Shown: positions 1 to 10,861 of the stretch, one piece after another
How positions within the stretch are numbered: the first letter of the stretch is position 1
Layout: every line of letters starts with the position of its first letter
Assembly (NCBI GenBank): GCA_031769625.1
Contig: JAUIMM010000601.1
Location: 6,038,001-6,102,000 of the forward strand
Length of the DNA: 64,000 nt
Direction of reading: 5' to 3'
From: Taudactylus pleione
Lineage: Eukaryota > Chordata > Amphibia > Anura > Myobatrachidae
Translations under genes and position numbers: made by a program
Notes under the pieces: model-generated
The model's input: only the letters and a program-made list of their open reading frames with translations
Databases searched by the model: none
What the model was told of the DNA's origin: nothing

Positions 1-2060
1 GGACTGGAGTGTACTTTGGGGGTTACAGCACCCTTTAACGGTCAAGCCAGCCGGCCCTTTACTTATGACACAGGCGCACGCTTGGCACTACTTTGTTGAT
101 GCATGTGCGGCTACTGCGCACACAATTCACAAACACAGAAAATAATTTTTTTTTTGGTTTGGACTGGAGTGTACTTTCGGGGGTTACAGCACCCTTAACG
201 GTCAAGCCAGCCGGCCCTTTACTTATGACACAGGCGCACGCTTGGCACTACTTTGTTGATGCACGTGCGGCTACTGCGCACACAATTCACAAACACAGAA
301 AATAATTTTTTTTTTGGTTTGGACTGGAGTGTACTTTCGGGGGTTACAGCACCCTTAACGGTCAAGCCAGCCGGCCCTTTACTTATGACACAGGCGCACG
401 CTTGGCACTACTTTGTTGATGCACGTGCGGCTACTGCGCACACAATTCACAAACACAGAAAATAATTTTTTTTTTGGTTTGGACTGGAGTGTACTTTCGG
501 GGGTTACAGCACCCTTAACGGTCAAGCCAGCCGGCCCTTTACTTATGACACAGGCGCACGCTTGGCACTACTTTGTTGATGCACGTGCGGCTACTGCGCA
601 CACAATTCACAAACACAGAAAATAATTTTTTTTTGGTTTGGATTGGAGTGTACTTTCGGGGGTTACAGCACCCTTTAATGGTCAAGCCAGTCGGCCCTTT
701 ACTTATGACACAGGCGCACGCTTGGCACTACTTTGTTGATGCACGTGCGGCTACTGCGCACACAATTCACAAACACAGAAAATAATTTTTTTTTTGGTTT
801 GGACTGGAGTGTACTTTGGGGGTTACAGCACCCTTTAACGGTCAAGCCAGCCGGCCCTTTACTTATGACACAGGCGCACGCTTGGCACTACTTTGTTAAT
901 GCACGTGCGGCTACTGCGCACACAATTCACAAACACAGAAAATAATTTTTTTTTTGGTTTGGACTGGAGTGTACTTTCGGGGGTTACAGCACCCTTAACG
1001 GTCAAGCCAGCCGGCCCTTTACTTATGACACAGGCGCACGCTTGGCACTACTTTGTTGATGCACGTGCGGCTACTGCGCACACAATTCACAAACACAGAA
1101 AATAATTTTTTTTTGGTTTGGATTGGTGTGTACTTTCGGGGGTTACAGCACCCTTTAATGGTCAAGCCAGTCGGCCCTTTACTTATGACACAGGCGCACG
1201 CTTGGCACTACTTTGTTGATGCACGTGCGGCTACTGCGCACACAATTCACAAACACAGAAAATAATTTTTTTTTGGTTTGGATTGGTGTGTACTTTCGGG
1301 GGTTACAGCACCCTTTAATGGTCAAGCCAGTCGGCCCTTTACTTATGACACAGGCGCACGCTTGGCACTACTTTGTTGATGCACGTGCGACTACTGCGCA
1401 CACAATTCACAAACACAGAAAATAATTTTTTTTTTGGTTTGGACTGGAGTGTACTTTGGGGTTACAGCACCCTTTAACGGTCAAGCCAGCCGGCCCTTTA
1501 CTTATGACACAGGCGCACGCTTGGCACTACTTTGTTGATGCACGTGCGGCTACTGCGCACACAATTCACAAACACAGAAAATAATTTTTTTTTTGGTTTG
1601 GACTGGAGTGTACTTTCGGGGGTTACAGCACCCTTAACGGTCAAGCCAGCCGGCCCTTTACTTATGACACAGGCGCACGCTTGGCACTACTTTGTTGATG
1701 CACGTGCGGCTACTGCGCACACAATTCACAAACACAGAAAATAAATTTTTTTTGGTTTGGATTGGAGTGTACTTTCGGGGGTTACAGCACCCTTTAATGG
1801 TCAAGCCAGTCGGCCCTTTACTTATGACACAGGCACACGCTTGGCACTACTTTGTTGATGCACGTGCGGCTACTGCGCACACAATTCACAAACACAGAAA
1901 ATAATTTTTTTTTTGGTTTGGACTGGAGTGTACTTTGGGGGTTACAGCACCCTTTAACGGTCAAGCCAGCCGGCCCTTTACTTATGACACAGGCGCACGC
2001 TTGGCACTACTTTGTTAATGCACGTGCGGCTACTGCGCACACAATTCACAAACACAGAAA
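1..2060. repeat. 160-bp tandem repeat array, about 13 copies
   Basis: A unit of 160 bp (one copy 159) repeats from the left edge to about 2060. Each unit has a T-run, then a block with TTTGGACTGGAGTGTACTTT, then a GC-richer part with GCACGTGCGGCTACTGCGC. Three variants can be told apart by CCCTTAACGG, CCCTTTAATGG and CCCTTTAACGG. The pair 'CCCTTTAATGG unit followed by a unit with GTTAATGC' occurs near 640-900 and again near 1750-2020, seven units apart, so blocks of units have been copied. The 70-residue open frames in each unit overlap one another and follow from the repeat; they are not genes. The array starts outside the window. Confidence 0.95.
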
Positions 2061-2573
2061 ATATATTATTTTTTTAGCACTTGGGGGGAGCACCCCTGAT
2101 GGACAGAGCACCCCCTGGACAACACTACAGCACCCCTTTAGGACTGGGACACTGCACAGGACTTTGGAGTGGACACAGCCCCTATGGAGAACTGACTGCA
2201 CAACACAGTCCAGCCAGCCCCTATGGACTTTGAAGTAGTGGACACAGCCCCTATTAACAACAGCAGCACAGCACAACACAGCCAGCCCCTATGGACTTTG
2301 AAGTAGTGGACAACAGCAGCACTACACTGCACTACACAGCCCTAACTCCCACCCTCCCTCTTCACTGTCCACAGCCGAGTGAGAAAATGGCGCCGACGCG
2401 GGTACCTTATATAAGATCCAAAACCCGCGAGACTCTGAAGGCGGGATGATGACGTTTTGCCTCGATTTCAGATCCGAGTCAGGCGGGAAAAGTCGAGCCT
2501 GACTCGGATCGGACTCGGATCGGGGGGGCTCGGGGGGGTTCGGATTTCAGAAATCCGAACCCGCTCACCCCTA
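1..2573. mobile_element. right part of a hAT-like non-autonomous element carrying the 160-bp array
   Basis: After the array comes a degenerate repeat (2150-2330, CAGCCCCTATGGACTTTG recurring), a TATATAAG motif near 2408, and a hairpin pairing GATCCGAGTCAGGC with GCCTGACTCGGATC (2471-2508). The block closes with GAAATCCGAACCCGCTCACCCCTA at about 2550-2573. Its reverse complement starts TAGGGGTGAGC, the same terminus seen on the hAT-like MITE at 24334-24491. The left terminus is outside the window, so target-site duplication cannot be tested. Superfamily assignment rests on the terminus alone. Confidence 0.55.
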
Positions 2574-4700
2574 ATACAAACTAACATGCAGTGGTCGAAG
2601 TGGGAATTTTGAAGTGGGAGTATGGAATATTTGAAAGTGGTTAGTATAAATATGAGCGAGGGATGGCCCGTGAAATAATTGGGCGCGGCCACACATCTCA
2701 AGGGGCATGTCAACATGACACGCTACCCATTGTTTTTTCACTCTGGTAGCATTCCTCTCTAAGTCATGACAAATCTTTCAGGCTTATGGTACTTTTACCT
2801 GTATGGTGGTGGTTTTGTAATATGATGACTACTTTCTTTGGCCTCTGTCCAAAAGCAACTGATGTAGGCCCCTGACCATAGCAGTTTAAGGACACCTGTG
2901 AAGGAGATGACAGCTGCATATGCTTCTCTTGTTCCCAAGCACACGCGGCTGGGAGTGCTGGGACTTGTGGTCATTGAGCTGTGATTCTGCAGCACAGCAT
3001 GAATTACAAGTCCCAGCACTCCCAGCCATGTGTGCTTGGGAACAAGAGCAGCATCATGGACGTCTTGCTCTGTGTCGCATCTGCTCTCTCTCATGCATAC
3101 TGCTACTGTACATGTAGCAGTCGGGCGCTCTCACCTGACCCGTGCCTCACAACATGGGAATGCAGCCAGACAGGTGTTCAGCAGCAGAGCCGCACGTCAC
3201 ACACTCCGCCTCCTCGCTTCCATCTCCCGGGCATCAAGAACAGCATTGAGCACGAGCAAGAGTATCGCTCTCCCCCCTGCAACGCTCCTCCGTACAGCTT
3301 CCTGCAGCATGTACTTCGGCCAATCAGCAGCCTCCCGCGGCCGGCTGCAGATTGGCACCTGCTCCGGCTCCTGACTGACTCCTTCCTCCATGCAGCATCT
3401 GCTGTGGTTGACTACCTCAGGTAGCTTGCTCCGGTAACTAATTGCAGGCAGCAAACAAATAGCCAGCTGCTCTTTGGCAGCAATCGCATCTTGACTGGCT
3501 TCGGTAAATGACTTGTTAGCCTGAAAACCGTTGCCAGAGTTTACCCTGACTGACATGCCAGAGCTCAAGCTACACCCGCCCTCAGCAAACTGAAAAAAAA
3601 AATTAAGTGCTTGACTGAAGTGCCGGTATGTCATACCGTTGCATACCGGCACACTTCGAGCACTGCTAACATGTGAACAAATGACCAAGGTAGTGCCGTA
3701 TGCTCAGATTTAGAGCCGCACGCAATCAGAACGCAATGCCCGTGTTCACACAGTTGAGTGAGTATTTGTAATTGCGCATGCGCCAACATTTCTGAAAACC
3801 CCTATGACGCATGCATTACACAGAGTGTACGCACAAAGTTGCTGTTGCCACGTGCAACCGAGGAGGCCTTTGTACTGCATCCTCCCTCCTCTGAGCAGCG
3901 GGCACTCCAACCCCACATCACACGTTGCTACAGCAAGTGAAGAGGGTGCCTCCTCCTCTGTGGCGCCATCTTTCCAGTGGTATTCGGGAATATGGCACAT
4001 ACAAACTGGAGAGCAAGGGCTCCGGCGCAGTGCCAGGGTTTTTATTATCACTGTGCAGTGCTGTCTTCCAGAAGATGTCACTGGGAAGATGGTGCCATGG
4101 AGAAGGAGGGACCTGCTTACCGGCACAAGGTATGTATACTCTGGGTGTGCGGTGCAGGGCCCCCAGGACAGGGGCCCATGTACAGACACACTGCCACAAG
4201 CATAGGAGGCCGTGGTCAGAGAGAAACTGTAATTGTCACAGGTCTGGTGCAGTTATAGATGGTGCGATGGGGAGACATATAAGTGTGCACCAATTGCTAT
4301 TATATCGCAAACTCTAAAAGTGAGCACATTACGGAAGGTGTTTGTAGGCCATTTGCATAAAATCGCAGACGGGAAAATACCAATAGACGTTGCTGTGTGC
4401 ACTTTTGTGTGCGATTCAGAATCAGCTCTGATATGTGTCTTTTCAAACAGTTCTGGGTCTAAGTAGAGGGAGAAGCAATCAGCCTTAAATTTCAGACATG
4501 TCACATTCTGTTGCTGGGCATCTACTTCCTTACTGTATGTGATTGCTTTATGGCTAATGCTGGTTACACACTAGGATGACAGATCAATCAACAGACCATA
4601 CCACCGATGTGTCTGGTCTGACGTTATAATTGGGTGGACATTTAAATTTGCCCGTCCAGTTGTGAAGTCAATGTCGGCAGACCCTGCATCAAGGGGTATA
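2574..4700. other. non-coding stretch with one long inverted repeat
   Basis: Apart from the inverted repeat at 2926-3048 I see no conserved reading frame and no recognisable element. Overlapping open frames at 2900-4300 run on both strands over the same bases, have no family signature and are best read as chance. Confidence 0.5.
2926..3048. repeat. long inverted repeat (46-bp arms)
   Basis: Bases 2926-2971 and 3003-3048 are reverse complements at about 42 of 46 positions, with a loop of about 31 bp. The arms contain CTGGGAGTGCTGGGACTTGT, close to a motif common inside hAT-type MITEs; a version of it occurs at 22150 and 24440. A fold-back MITE core is the likely origin. No flanking duplication was recognised. 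Confidence 0.75.
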
Positions 4701-6342
4701 TTTAATGAAGGTTGATTTTAATCGATTTAAATTGATGAGAATTGATCAAAATTGTTCAATATGTTGTTTATGGGGCTAAATCACACATTTAATAATACTT
4801 AAAAAACTAAATAAAAAATTGTCTGTTAGTAAAGGTGTGATTTAGCCCCAGAAACAGGAGGTGTGGCTTGACTGTGAGTACAAAAGATGTTAAAAACCTC
4901 ATTACTGAATGCTTACACATTTCAGGAAATGGCTGGAGAGTGCAAATAGTATGTACCCATTCAATTGGAACATGTAAGGTATAACATATATGAAAAGATA
5001 ATACAAATAATAAATAACACTAATACACATATTGTCAGCCTTCTTCCCGGATAGATAGTAAACTTACTTTATTTTTGTAAAAAGAGTATTCGGTACAATG
5101 CAATCTTGCGCTGAAATCACAGTTGTAGCACTTTAACTTTATTTGCATTAATGGGTGTGACTTAGACGCATTCAGCGAATCAGACGCCACCTGCGGCCGT
5201 CATCATCATCAGCTCAAACTTTGCACCATGGTTTTAGTACCTGAATCCAGTCCTTCCAAACGGGTGCACATGTACATTTTCACTGGCCATCTTGGCCGCA
5301 TATCGCCCACAACACTCCTTTTCTGTACTTTCCCACATCTATACACCCCATACTTGCCAACTCTCCCTCATTGTCAGGGAGTCTCCCTAAAATAGTAGCA
5401 ATCTCCCTGTCTATCTAAAGAGTCTAGAAATCTCCCTGATTGCACCTTACCCCCATGATGAAGCTGTTATAGTAAAAAAACAGAGATATATAAATTAAAA
5501 TGGATTCATTAGTATAATTTCCCTGCATTGGTTGTAAGGCACAATGATCCCTATAGCTACATGCGTTTTCCGAAAAGTGTCAGTGTGTTTTCATCAATAA
5601 ATTTATCTTACTAACTGCTTTGGGTCTCGTTTACATTTGGATATAAATCAATTTTATGGCACACCCTCAGATGTAGCAGTACACTCATAGGTGTTGTTTT
5701 CACAATCTCCCTGAAATGCTTTTTCAACCTGTCGGAAGAAGTCACAAATGCAGATTGCCAGAAAAAAGAGGTGCATGCGCACTAAAAAAAAGAGCAAGTT
5801 GCAACCAAATAAAGCTGCAATATGCATTTACATCCAACTCTAAATGAGATTCCACCGTTTGCACCTATAGAAGAGAAGTGTAAGCTTCACAACTGACAAT
5901 TGTATCTGCCATATATTAAATTGTTCATATAATTTTAAAATATGAGTTTGCCCCACTCCCCATCAAAGCAACCATCCACAGTGCTAGGCAGTATATAATG
6001 GTTTCCAAAGAAACAAGAGAACAGCCCTCTGGCCTACAAAAAAACAACAACAAAAAACAGCTTGACTGCACCCCTTCCAAAGACTTCCAGCCAGTGCTAT
6101 AAGGTGATGGAGATGTTTCTGACACAAGGGTAGTGGAAAAAGATTGAGATCAGTCTACTGCAGATAATCATTGAGGTGGGTCTTTTCTCTGTAGGGGAAT
6201 TCTGATTGGCTCCCTGCTCCTTATAGTGCAGGGGTCTTTTGTCTATCATGCTGGTGATACTTGCAGTAACACTTTGTTTTGCTATAGCCTGCTTCTCTGT
6301 TCTGATTTTCTTATGATGTAGCCTTCACTGGATAGTGACTTT
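4701..6342. other. non-coding stretch with a short fold-back at 4771-4851
   Basis: TGGGGCTAAATCACAC at 4771 pairs with GTGTGATTTAGCCCCA ending at 4851, with a loop of about 40 bp, giving an 80-bp fold-back. Near 5347 a motif (ACTTGCCAACTCTCCCT, then repeated CTCCCT) resembles one end of another MITE. No gene is visible. Confidence 0.5.
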
Positions 6343-6821
6343 GGGGCCTATTTATCATGTTAATTATCAGGGTCTGAACGGACCCCTTTAATTAACATCC
6401 TAACTCGCCGCGGCTGCTGGAGCAATTCATCATTGCAGTGATGGGAGTGCGCATGCGTGACCTACAGGACACACATGTGCACAAGAGCCCCAACGTCTGG
6501 CGGAAGGAGACGGACAGGGGTGGAGGGATCCGAAAGGATCCCTCTTCACAACCCGGACATTCTTCCCATAGGGAAGGAGTGGGTTGCGATGCCGGAGCAG
6601 GAGCATTCACCATCTGAAGATGACGAATGCTCCCACAGTTAAGCTCCGAAAATATAATATTTTCAGAGCTTGATGAATACTGTCCCCATACTAGTGTATG
6701 GGGACAGCGGGCCATTCCGCAAAAGGAAGGTGATGAATGGCCTGATAACTTAATTTTCACAATTGCAGGTGGCAATGTGCATTTTTACCTGCTTTTGTGA
6801 AAATTATGATGAATAGGCCCC
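6343..6821. mobile_element. MITE with GGGGCCTATTTATCAT termini
   Basis: GGGGCCTATTTATCAT at the left pairs with ATGATGAATAGGCCCC at the right (15 of 16). The interior has two further inverted segments around TTAATTATCAGG and AACTTAATTTTCAC. The flanks share only TT, so no target-site duplication can be claimed and the superfamily is open. Confidence 0.7.
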
Positions 6822-6834
6822 TTCGTCTGTTGCG

Positions 6835-8290
6835 GTAGCCCTGTTGTCTACCTGAATACTGACCTTGCCTGTTAGCCACCTGTCCTGATTACTCAAATAT
6901 TGACCTTGTCTGTCTGCTACCTGCTGTGACCTCTGCCTGGCTACTGTCTTTGCCTGTTAGCCACCTGCCCTGACCTCTGCCTTGAGATGATCCTTGCTGT
7001 TAGCCAGCTGCCCTGACCTCTGCCTTGAGATGATCCTTGCTGTTAGCCAGCTGCCCTGACCTCTGCCTTGAGATGATCCTTGCTGTTAGCCAGCTGCCCT
7101 GATTTCAGCCTGGATACTGACCTAGCCTATTAGCCACATGCCCTGATCGCTGCCCAGATTTTTACCTTATCTGTCTGCCACCTGCTCTGACCTGCCTGGA
7201 TACTGACATGGCCTGTTAGTCACCTGCCCACAGCTCAGCCTGCTTACTTACCTTGCCTTTTAGCTGCCCCTCACATCTTCCTGCATAATTGGCTTGCCTG
7301 TTAGCCACCTGCCATGACTTCAGCCTGCAAACTTCCCTTGCCTTTTAGCTGCCTGCTGTAACATCAGCCTGAATACTGATCTTGTATGTCTGCCAGCTGC
7401 TCTGACCTCTGCCTGGATACTGACCTTTATACCCCTTTTACACCGACTGAAATATCCCGGGTTGATGCACGTGAACGCGCATAACCCCAGGATTTTAATC
7501 GGTGTAAACGGATCAACCCGGGTCCAGTGACCCGGGGATTCGACCTTGCTTGATTGCAGGGTTGAGCATGGGTTGTTCCCGTGTCACCATGCAATGTAAA
7601 CGGCGTGGTCCGGCTCACGATGACCCGGGTCGCGCCGCATGCCGCCTGATTGGCCGGCTTCAGTGACGTTTGGAGATGACATCATCTCCAAGCGGACATT
7701 GCAAGCAGCGCCGGCCCGAGCGGCACGAAGCAGCGCACCCCACCTGCTCTCCCTGCCTCCGGACCGCTGCAGGATAAGGTAAGTAGGTCGCGGAGAGGGA
7801 GGGAGGGGGGGGAAAAAGCGCTGGTCACCTTCGCCGGACAGCCGGGTCAGTGCTGACCCGGGTCAGGTGTGAATGGTGCCGACTCGGGCATAGCCCGGGT
7901 CGGCGCCGCAGTGTAAAAGGGTGTTGTCCCGGGTCTGATCCGGGTTGGAAACGTGTTCCAAATCCCGGGTCAGACCCGGGGACTTTGGTGTAAAAGGGGT
8001 ATTAGTTGCCTGCTCTAACCTCTGCCTGGATAGTATCTATGCATTTTAACCTGCCTGAACATCAGCCTTGAGACTGTCCTAGCTGTTAGTCACCTCCTCT
8101 GACCTCAGCCTAAATACTGACCTTCCCTTATAGACATCTGACCTTACCTCAGCCTGTATACTGACTTTGCCTGTTGGCTGACTGCTCTGACATCTGTCTG
8201 GATGCTCACCTTTTATGCTAGCTTACTGCCATGACCACTGCCAGGATACAGACTTCATCTGTGAGTTACCTATACTGACCTCAGTCTGGA
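6835..8290. repeat. degenerate minisatellite, about 45-55 bp unit, split by a MITE
   Basis: Imperfect units built on TGACCTCTGCCTGGATACTG and TTAGCCACCTGCCCTGA recur from about 6835 to 7425 and resume at about 8004 to 8290. Three neighbouring units (6975-7095, AGATGATCCTTGCTGTTAGC) are nearly identical, which points to local re-duplication. The stretch 7430-8001 is a separate insertion. Confidence 0.8.
7430..8001. mobile_element. PIF/Harbinger-like MITE, TTA duplication
   Basis: Termini are TACCCCTTTTACACCG on the left and the inverse GGTGTAAAAGGGGTA on the right. TTA flanks both sides (7427-7429, 8002-8004), as in PIF/Harbinger insertions. Removing the element restores the surrounding minisatellite phrase. 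The interior is rich in CCCGGGT, which is itself palindromic. A second copy lies at 54197-55137. Confidence 0.75.
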
Positions 8291-8397
8291 TATTGTGTTA
8301 TATGTTTCCATTCCCACCACTTGGTTACACACTGTGGAAGGGATGGATAAATGTGTCATATGAATCCTGCTCAGCAAGCTGGTGAACCATATTACAA

Positions 8398-8742
8398 GTA
8401 TGCTCATACACACTAGACGATGTGCTGTATGAATTATATCGCTGAATTATTTCCCTTGAACTGTTGTGCAGGACAAATGATATTGGGTGTACACACTGAA
8501 AGATATCTTTAAAGATCTCTTTCAGTGAAGTCATCCTGCCTTATCTCTGAATAGGCAATTCTTGATGATATTGTCGGATTAACCTGCATGTAAGGACGAT
8601 AAAAGACATTGTTAATGACCCGCGGGAGTGCGCATCGTTGGTCGTTCACTGCATAAACCCTGGGAGATATGAACGATATATCGTTGAATGATATCATTAT
8701 CGTCCATATCGTTCAGAAAAATCGTCTAGTGTGTATACGGCT
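8398..8742. mobile_element. MITE with ACACACTAGACGAT termini
   Basis: CATACACACTAGACGAT near 8405 pairs with ATCGTCTAGTGTGTAT near 8722. The inside is rich in ATATCGTTC-type motifs shared with other fold-back elements of this window (18867, 27853, 29134). Exact ends are uncertain. Confidence 0.65.
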
Positions 8743-9520
8743 TTAGTTGTCCCTCTTTATCCATTTGAAATATTCAATGGTATAAAAGTGTGCTTTGTAA
8801 TCTTAATATAGTCTGGTGATTTTCCATGTTGTTCAAAACAACCCAGTTTACGGCAAGAACTCAATATATTCAAAAAGTTTATATATATATTTATTTTTAA
8901 GAACAAAAAGTAACATTCCAGACTTCTCAGTTTATTTTAAGTAAGATACAGCAGACAGCTACTGTATTCTGCACATGTACAAATGGGGATGGAGTGTCTC
9001 CACAAATAAACAGATATTTCCTGTAACCCGGAGATTCAGAAAAAGGCTCTTTTGTTTGCAGACAAAATGAAATCGAGAAATAGAAATCATATGTAATTTT
9101 GGTGAATTCATAATTTGGATGAGAACAGATTACCTTAAAACAAATTGAATAAAATTAGCTAAATCTTTTTTTACGTTTAATTTTTTTTTTAGTAAACAGT
9201 CTGGATTCAGCAGAAAGTAAAGTTTATACCACGTTGAAAAAAGACAGTACCACAGGGGTTTCATTAAAGATTCCTGACAATACTGAGAAAACTTACAGGG
9301 ATGGAAAAATTCCGTATGCTTTACAGCTGGTGCAGTGGACAGGTGTATAGCATATGTAGTGTACACGTCTGTTACCTTATCCACTTCACTTATACAGCTA
9401 TGAAATCAGCCCTTAGTACTCAAATTTGTCAGCAGTTTTTTTTTCTTTTAAATGAACCTGAACAATAAAATCTGCATACAGGGTTACACAAAGTTCCTCT
9501 CCTTGTATAGATTGCCTGAG
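8743..9520. other. non-coding, AT-rich
   Basis: AT-rich DNA with a short TA run near 8880 and a T/A-rich patch at 9165-9195. I see no gene, RNA or clear element. Confidence 0.5.
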
Positions 9521-9529
9521 TGGAATCGG

Positions 9530-9905
9530 TATGTAATACTGACAAACGGGACCTAGGCAGTCAGAATCCTGACACCTGGATCCCGACAGGGTTAACATAC
9601 CGACACTTGGTGGTCGGAATGCTAACCCTCCCACTCTCCCTACCCTAACCCTCCCTCCCTGGCACCTGAACCTAACCTCCCCCCTAGTGCCTAAATCTAA
9701 CCTCCCCCTCCCCGCACCCTAAACCTAACCCTCCCCCCTTAGTGCCTAACCCTAACCCTCCTCCTAGTGCCTAACTCTATCCCTCCCCCCCACCCCTCTA
9801 CTTACCTTCAGCATCCCGGCAGTCAGGATGCTGGCGCCGGTATTCTGACACCGGTATTGTAAGTGCCGGCATCCCCTCCGATGGGATGTCGAACGCATAA
9901 CGTCT
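9530..9905. mobile_element. MITE-like element with a telomere-like CCCTAA core
   Basis: The left arm (CAGAATCCTGACACC, GGGTTAACATACCGACA) and the right arm (CAGTCAGGATGCTGG, GATGGGATGTCG) form imperfect inverted segments. Between them, 9610-9785 is a degenerate run of CTAACCCTCCC, CCTAACCCTAACCCTCC and TAGTGCCTAA units. Ends are approximate. Confidence 0.5.
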
Positions 9906-10855
9906 GCATAACATTCGGTTGAAGTTAGTTTATAAAGGATGTTATTGGAAACGCATTCAGTTTCTTTCCTCTGAATAGAGAACACTCTACTAGCTCTTGC
10001 TTATGAAGATATGGAGTGGCTGCCTGTCCAGCGGGTGCCTCAAGGTGGAGGGTCAGATAACACTGGTCCCGTCAATCAAGTTTCTACTCATGGTTCATGG
10101 GTGGACAATGGGGCTTTTTAGCTGCACATAGAGGAAAGAAACTGGATCCCCATATCGGGTTTTGTTACAAAAACATCCTTTATGCATTAACTTCAGTTTG
10201 TCTATTATGCTTATATTTAATATAAAACCGCGACTTTGCATTGCCTAAATTGCATCTGTGTGACGGACCCTGTCTCTATCTCTATGAGAATACTACTACT
10301 AAACTGCATCTACAGTGAGAAAGACAACGGGGTTGTTGTATTGAGCAGTGGAAAGAGTGGAGAAGTTGCCCATAGCAACCAATCAGCTTTGAGGAAGTAT
10401 TAATAACATATTTTGGCAGTCTGTTCGGAGGTTGTTGATGATGTTTATTACATCATAGGTGACCTAGAACTGTTACTTTTAACGATTGCATCAGTCCTAT
10501 CTGCACTTAGTTTATCTACTTCTAGTTTTACCTCTTTGTGGGGTTGGCAAATCTCCCCCTTTCCTTGATACTGCTGCAGGAAGGTGATACTCAGGCACTG
10601 TTTTACATTTGGTCCCCGGTGTGTAGAGATTCTAAGAATTTCAGTGATTTGTAGCCTCCTAGCCTCTCAATAATGTGAATTCTACATAAATATATTACTT
10701 ACTTATTTCCTCAATAGCTACCGTATATACCTTGTCTTATTAGGATCCTTATAATTAATAGGTGAAACGGGCATGACTTATTGGTACCATAATGCTGATT
10801 ATTGCTTTGTAGGAGATAGTGCTTGTTTGCTGTTTAGGAACATGGTGGCTATTTG
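9906..10855. other. non-coding stretch before the minisatellite
   Basis: No coding signature. Around 10345-10395 is a fragment (AGTTGCCCATAGCAACCAAT) that also appears near 33070 and belongs to a common dispersed repeat. Confidence 0.45.
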
Positions 10856-10861
10856 CTACTG

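Noticed and set aside
93..2238. Twelve overlapping 70-residue frames
   Set aside because: They are identical because the 160-bp unit repeats. Each overlaps its neighbour and none has homology.
3197..3688. 163-residue minus-strand frame
   Set aside because: No recognised domain or splice context, and other frames overlap it on the opposite strand.
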